Source of the DNA: Candidatus Poribacteria bacterium | GTDB lineage: Bacteria > Poribacteria > DTPJ01 > WJIO01 | Direction of reading: 5' to 3' | NCBI GenBank assembly: GCA_014730235.1 | Contig: WJIO01000080.1 | Location: 1 to 36,025, forward strand | DNA length: 36,025 bases | Shown here: piece after piece, positions 31,954-36,025 of the stretch | How positions within the stretch are numbered: the stretch's first letter is position 1 | How the letters are laid out: the number at the start of each line of letters is the position of its first letter | Program-made: the position numbers and the translations under genes | Notes under the pieces: generated by a model | Databases searched by the model: none | Seen by the model: only the letters and a program-made list of their open reading frames with translations | What the model was told of the DNA's origin: nothing

Positions 31954-32784
31954 TTGTCAGAGAAAGGCAGAAATATAAAAATAGGTATGTTAAAGGCTAT
32001 GCCTGAAAAATGGGATATCGATTATAATTTTAGGGTTTTTGAGGATCAGTTTAAAAGGCATGGATATGATGTTGATGTTTTTATTACCCCGGAATGTTTC
32101 CTTGATGGCTATGCGGTTACAGAAAAGGACTGGAGTATACAAAAATTTGCAGAAGTTGCTCAGAAAGTTGGTAGAAGTGATTATATAAAACGAATTCAGG
32201 ATATGGCCGGGAAAGCTAAAACAAATATAGTTTTTGGCTTCAGTGAAATTCTGGGTAGATTTTTTTATAACTGTGCTATTTTGATAGGATCAGATGGTGA
32301 GATAAAAGGTAAGTATCACAAAACCCATTTACAAAACCATGACCATTGCTTTGCTCCTGGAGAATCTCTGCCGATATTTCAGTTGGATTTTGGCTGTGTG
32401 GGGATGGTTATTTGTGCTGATAGACGCTGGCCTGAGTCTATCCGAACCCTGAGATTGAAAGGTGCGGAAATATGCCTTATGCCTACATATGGCATGTGGG
32501 GTTATGACAACGAATGGTGGATGCGCACCCGTTCTTATGAAAATCAAATGTATATATGCTTTACCCATCCCAATGTGGCTTTGATAACAAATCCCAAGGG
32601 TGTTATTGATGCTAAACTTCAATCCAATATACCGGATGTATTAGTTCACCAGATAGACCTGTTGGAGGTTACTGATGGAAATCACCTGGCGGATCGGAGG
32701 CCTGAACTTTACAGTGTTATCTCTGATGTTGACCACCCGTCCCGGCAGGCTGAATATAAACCGCCGAATATTGATATGGAATAA
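31954..32784 (+). CDS. Carbon-nitrogen hydrolase (nitrilase superfamily)
   Basis: The 276-residue amidase/carbamoylase-type enzyme has the Glu-Lys-Cys triad visible: Glu47 (ITPECFLDG), Lys123 (KYHKTHL) and Cys154 (VICADRRWPE). It hydrolyses an amide or N-carbamoyl bond; the substrate cannot be told. Family members commonly begin as here with a short strand (IKIGMLKA). The TTG start at 31954 is supported by AAAGGAG seven bases upstream. It is expressed from its own strong promoter and converges with the sigma-54 regulator gene, the stops being 5 bp apart. Confidence 0.92.
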   Translation: MSEKGRNIKIGMLKAMPEKWDIDYNFRVFEDQFKRHGYDVDVFITPECFLDGYAVTEKDWSIQKFAEVAQKVGRSDYIKRIQDMAGKAKTNIVFGFSEILGRFFYNCAILIGSDGEIKGKYHKTHLQNHDHCFAPGESLPIFQLDFGCVGMVICADRRWPESIRTLRLKGAEICLMPTYGMWGYDNEWWMRTRSYENQMYICFTHPNVALITNPKGVIDAKLQSNIPDVLVHQIDLLEVTDGNHLADRRPELYSVISDVDHPSRQAEYKPPNIDME

Positions 32785-32789
32785 TATTA

Positions 32790-34208
32790 TCAGGAATCAG
32801 GTTGTTTTATATCGTATTTTTTAATTTTATCCAGGAGAGTTTTGGGATGCTTAATACCCAGTTGTTCAGCCGTTCTTGTTTTGTTCCAGTCATTGGCGTT
32901 GAGGGTTTTTTCGATAAGTACTTTCTCCATATCTTCCAGGGAACTTCCTACCGGAAGGGATGCCGTCATAGCTGTGCCGGATTCATTATTCTGGGGAATT
33001 GGATCGGAAAAGCATAAGTCTTTCTCCTGGATAATCTTACCTTCTTTAAATATAACTGTTCTTTCTATAACATTTTTAAGCTCCCTGACATTTCTGGGCC
33101 AGTTACGTTCCATAAGGGCTTTTATAGCGTTTTTTGATACTCCCTCAATTCTTTTTGATGTTTCTTTATTAAATTTCTGTATAAAATGCTCCACCAGCAG
33201 GGGTATATCCTCTTTTCTCTCTCTTAAAGGTGGTACAAAAATTGATATAACGTTTAGTCTTTCAAAAAGGTCTCCTCTGAATTTGTTTTTACTTACAGCA
33301 TCCTCCAGGTCTTTATTGGTAGCTGCCAGAACCCGTACATCAACCTTTTCCGCTATATTATCGCCAATACGTTTAACTTCTTTCTGCTCGAGCACCCTTA
33401 AAAGCCTGGGTTGCATTTTTAATGGCATCTCGCCAATTTCGTCCAGAAATATAGTTCCTCCATCGGCTTCCTCAAAAGCGCCTTTACGGTCTCCAGTAGC
33501 ACCGCTGAATGCGCCTTTTCGATGACCAAAAAGTTCATCCTCTATAAGTTCAGACGGAAAAGCTGCGCAGTTAAGGGGAACAAGGACTTTGTCCCTTCTT
33601 GGGCTGTTATAGTGTATAGCTTTAGCTACCAGTTCTTTCCCGGTTCCGCTTTCACCCCTGATTAATACTGTTGACTGGGACTGAGCGGCAACATAAATAT
33701 TTTCCATAAGCTTTTTCATGCTTTCGCTCTGACCAACGATTTTGTCTGACTCCGATGGGTCGTAAATGCTATTTTTTAAATAATTATTTTCTTCCGACAG
33801 ACGGAGATTTTCACTTATTAACTGCTGTTGTTCTAGGGCTTTTTTTGCTTTAACCTTGAGTTCGTTTGCAGAAAATGGTTTTGTCAGGTAATCAAAAGCA
33901 CCTGCACGCATAGCCTGTACGGCGTTTTCTATACTTCCATGAGCTGTCATAACAACTACAACGGCTGACGGATTTAAAGTTTTTGCCATATTTATTATTC
34001 TTAGACCACTTTCCATATCTTCGGGTAATCCATCTTTAGGAGGCATTAACATATCCGTGATCACCAGGTCTAGGGATTCGCTGTTAATGATGGCTGCGGC
34101 TTCGGTTTCATCCTTTGCTTCGATTATATTATGTCCCATTTTACTGAGGGTTAAGGCCGTACCTCTTCTATGGACACCTTCGTCATCAACAATTAATATC
34201 TTGCTCAT
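32790..34208 (-). CDS. NtrC-family sigma-54-dependent response regulator
   Basis: The 472-residue activator has a receiver (1-120; Asp9/10, phosphoacceptor Asp52 in VITDMLMP, Thr88, Lys110). The AAA+ sigma-54 interaction domain (about 157-385) has Walker A GESGTGKE (185-192), GAFSGA loop (232-237, the GAFTGA motif with Ser for Thr) and Walker [12 protein letters not shown] Fis-type HTH is at the C-terminus ([20 protein letters not shown]). Phosphorylated activators of this class remodel sigma-54 polymerase. It is encoded 52 bp downstream of its histidine kinase. The two sigma-54 promoters at 5123 and 10702 are candidate targets, by inference. Confidence 0.96.
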   Translation of the reverse strand: MSKILIVDDEGVHRRGTALTLSKMGHNIIEAKDETEAAAIINSESLDLVITDMLMPPKDGLPEDMESGLRIINMAKTLNPSAVVVVMTAHGSIENAVQAMRAGAFDYLTKPFSANELKVKAKKALEQQQLISENLRLSEENNYLKNSIYDPSESDKIVGQSESMKKLMENIYVAAQSQSTVLIRGESGTGKELVAKAIHYNSPRRDKVLVPLNCAAFPSELIEDELFGHRKGAFSGATGDRKGAFEEADGGTIFLDEIGEMPLKMQPRLLRVLEQKEVKRIGDNIAEKVDVRVLAATNKDLEDAVSKNKFRGDLFERLNVISIFVPPLRERKEDIPLLVEHFIQKFNKETSKRIEGVSKNAIKALMERNWPRNVRELKNVIERTVIFKEGKIIQEKDLCFSDPIPQNNESGTAMTASLPVGSSLEDMEKVLIEKTLNANDWNKTRTAEQLGIKHPKTLLDKIKKYDIKQPDS

Positions 34209-34260
34209 AATTTATTATCCTGGTTTAAATCCATTTTGTTTAATCAACGGTATTGGAATT

Positions 34261-35781
34261 TTAAACTGCTATTTCCTGCCGTTCCTGTTCCATACTTGTT
34301 TCCAAAGGTAAATCTATTGTAAAGGTTGTTCCTACATTTACTTCGCTGTTAAATCTTATATTACCACTGTGAGATTTAATGGTTTTGTATGCTATAGACA
34401 GACCGAGTCCTGTACCCAACACCTTTTTAGTTGTGAAAAAGGGGTTAAATATTTTTCCCTGGTTTTCTTCCGGAATTCCAATTCCTGTGTCATTTACCGA
34501 TATTTCCATACTATTACCACGTTGTATGGTTGAAATGTTTAGCTTTCCGCCTTCAGGCATAGCCTGGATTGCATTTATAACAATATTCAGCAGGGCGCAT
34601 TTTATTTGATCCTGGTCAATATTTACTTTTGGCAGATCGTAATCTAGATGCTTGTCAACTTTTATCATGTTTTTTTGTATCTGTTCTCTGGAAATAGAAA
34701 TTACCGTCTCAGCAACTTCGTTTATATCTGTTTTTCTGAGTTCCAGGTTAAGTGGTCGGGAATAGTCTTTAAGGTTAGAGACCAGGGCTTTCAGATGGTC
34801 TACCTCTGAAAGTATTTCCTCTGCATAGCCATAGCGATTATCATTTACAGGTAATTCTTCCAGCAGGTTGTCGGTAAAGAGTTTTATTCCGCCCAGGGAA
34901 TTTCCAATTTCATGTCCTAATTTAGCAGACAGTTCACCAATTGAAGCCAGATGTTCATTAAGTTTGAGTTTTTCCTGAAGATTCCGAATTTCTGTAATGT
35001 CGTTTATAACTTCCACCGCGCCAATGGTGTGCCCTTTTTTATTACTCAAAAGAGATGTAGTTATCTGGAGAGAATATTGATCGCCTCCATTATTTTCTAA
35101 TTCAATGCTATAATTGTTTATTGGGTTACCGGTTCTGAGGGTTTGTATCAGAAATTCCGCCAGTTCCTGATTATTGAAAGCTGTCAGGCAGTCTTTGCTA
35201 ACCAATTCACTGTTCTTTGCTCCTAATATAGATTCAGCCTTTCGATTTACTTTTGTAACTTTACCCATTGCATCTACTACAATAAGGCCGTTTCCAATAT
35301 TTTCAAATATACTTTCATTTTCGATGGAATAACCTGCCAGTTCATCTACCATGCCCACAATTTCCTCTTTATCAGATACGTATTTGTGGAACATAATGGC
35401 ACTGAAGGCAAAAATAACCACCAAAGCAGGTTGAGTAATGTCAACCGGAATATTAATTGTGGTGTATTTAAGCAAAAACGAGATGCTAAAAGACAGTATG
35501 GTTAATATAAATATAATGGCGATTGAATTATTATAAATGGGTATAGAAAGAAAGCTTTTTCGCCATAAGCTAAGGTTGCTATTACTGCTTGTGCGAATTT
35601 TTTCTTCCTTGATAGTTTGAAGCAAACGACGGACTCTATCGTCCTCTGCCAGATCTATCAGCGCATCTATATCTTCAGCAGATAAACGTCTATTTCTGCA
35701 GAGATTTTCTTTGCGCAATTTTTCATCACTTCTTTCTTCCAGACAGATTTCTGATTTTTGAGCAGCCGTATTTTGTTCCAT
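34261..35781 (-). CDS. Membrane histidine kinase with PAS domain
   Basis: The 506-residue sensor is the cognate kinase of the downstream regulator. An N-terminal cytoplasmic stretch (about 80 residues) precedes two membrane helices (about 86-105 and 118-133) with only a very short loop, so it probably does not sense a periplasmic ligand. A PAS domain follows (about 155-265; IGNGLIVVDAMGKVTKVNR), then a HisKA H-box with His290 (SAKLGHEIGNSLGG). The ATPase has N-box NIVINAIQAM, G1 DTGIGIPEEN and G2 GTGLGLSIAY. The short NtrB/AtoS-like layout fits a sigma-54 partner. The ATG at 35781 has no strong ribosome-binding site. Confidence 0.95.
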   Translation of the reverse strand: MEQNTAAQKSEICLEERSDEKLRKENLCRNRRLSAEDIDALIDLAEDDRVRRLLQTIKEEKIRTSSNSNLSLWRKSFLSIPIYNNSIAIIFILTILSFSISFLLKYTTINIPVDITQPALVVIFAFSAIMFHKYVSDKEEIVGMVDELAGYSIENESIFENIGNGLIVVDAMGKVTKVNRKAESILGAKNSELVSKDCLTAFNNQELAEFLIQTLRTGNPINNYSIELENNGGDQYSLQITTSLLSNKKGHTIGAVEVINDITEIRNLQEKLKLNEHLASIGELSAKLGHEIGNSLGGIKLFTDNLLEELPVNDNRYGYAEEILSEVDHLKALVSNLKDYSRPLNLELRKTDINEVAETVISISREQIQKNMIKVDKHLDYDLPKVNIDQDQIKCALLNIVINAIQAMPEGGKLNISTIQRGNSMEISVNDTGIGIPEENQGKIFNPFFTTKKVLGTGLGLSIAYKTIKSHSGNIRFNSEVNVGTTFTIDLPLETSMEQERQEIAV

Positions 35782-35873
35782 ATTCTAGTCGTAGGTAAAA
35801 TATAAGATCGGTCTTTATTATCATCAAAGCCGTTCAGTATATTATCGGCAGTTTACCTATAAAAACTTTAGCT

Positions 35874-35901
35874 TTGTTTTTTATTAACTCTATGATATAA
35901 T
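35874..35901 (+). promoter_or_regulatory. Sigma-70 promoter for the gene at the right edge
   Basis: TTGTTT (35874-35879) and TATAAT (35896-35901) are 16 bases apart; the start would be near 35908. It is divergent from the histidine kinase gene. Confidence 0.5.
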
Positions 35902-35923
35902 CCAAAATATGAAAGATTTTGGA
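35901..35923. promoter_or_regulatory. Inverted repeat over the predicted transcription start
   Basis: TCCAAAAT (35901-35908) and ATTTTGGA (35916-35923) form perfect 8-bp arms around 7 bases. They sit on the predicted start site of the promoter at 35874-35901 and could be an operator or a leader hairpin. Confidence 0.3.
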
Positions 35924-36000
35924 TTAACGGCAAGATTGTTGCAGTATTATTCATCGTTGTTCTAATTAAGTAATTGAAAAGCTGAAATGGAGGAATAAAG

Positions 36001-36025
36001 ATGAATACAGGAGCGATACTTAAAG
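36001..36025 (+). CDS. Start of a gene cut by the right edge
   Basis: An ATG at 36001 follows a GGAGGA site (35989-35994) at ideal spacing and a plausible promoter. Only MNTGAILK is visible. The sequence would suit the N-terminus of a RodZ-like helix-turn-helix protein (which often read ...GxILKxAR), but eight residues are far too few to decide. Confidence 0.5.

Noticed and set aside
32790-35781. Two-component pair considered as PrsK/PrsR of an exosortase/PEP-CTERM system
   Set aside because: The kinase carries a PAS rather than a GAF domain, and no exosortase or PEP-CTERM protein is present in the window.

Overview
The window comes from a bacterial chromosome. A Wza-like exporter, a predicted outer-membrane DUF5916 protein and a sigma-54 regulator suggest a Gram-negative cell envelope. 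The abundance of xylose-isomerase-like TIM barrels, uroporphyrinogen-decarboxylase-like (URO-D) proteins, a DUF6785-like membrane protein, AraD1-type FAH and DUF5916 proteins resembles uncultivated lineages such as Candidatus Poribacteria or Latescibacterota. That placement rests on gene content only and is tentative. No rRNA, tRNA, CRISPR array or intact transposase was seen.

Positions 1-10700 are a surface-polysaccharide locus, all on the minus strand. In transcription order it holds: a receiver/membrane/SPOR fusion protein; a Wza-like export protein; a Wzz-BY-kinase; then, after a 509-bp gap, a sugar-1-phosphate transferase, a DegT-type aminotransferase, a left-handed beta-helix acyltransferase, a zinc-ribbon SDR epimerase and a GHMP kinase cut by the left edge. 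The last four genes are tightly packed, with GTGA stop/start overlaps. Two near-identical sigma-54 promoters, at 5123-5137 and 10702-10716, head the two transcription units. Each has TGCAA(C)-type motifs upstream. An NtrC-family activator with its histidine kinase lies at 32790-35781 and is a candidate regulator.

Positions 11000-18100 (plus strand) are a catabolic region: two TIM-barrel sugar isomerase/epimerases, an aldo/keto reductase, an RraA/HMG-aldolase-like protein, a URO-D-like protein and a large multi-pass membrane protein. Positions 18100-23800 hold nadE, rsmI, an exported protein of unknown function and an ABC-2 type exporter pair. Positions 24000-27270 return to catabolism with an AraD1-type FAH protein, a Gfo/Idh/MocA dehydrogenase and a second URO-D-like protein. 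Then follow a 43-residue ClpC N-domain-like microprotein, a DUF5916 protein and a methyltransferase.

Positions 30776-31654 (minus strand) carry two small genes that look like the separated halves of a sigma factor, region 4 first and region 2 second. Between them lie a 136-bp MITE-like element with a 7-bp target duplication and a 53-bp perfect palindrome. A nitrilase-family amidase (plus) and the two-component sigma-54 system (minus) fill the rest. A gene begins at the very right end.

Intergenic regions are rich in small non-coding repeats. Family A is a MITE-like element with about 25-bp terminal inverted repeats and 8-bp target duplications. Family B is a pyrimidine-rich hairpin element that often sits in 5' leaders. 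There are also short GATCAGTAATC-type repeats and the single MITE at 31251-31386.
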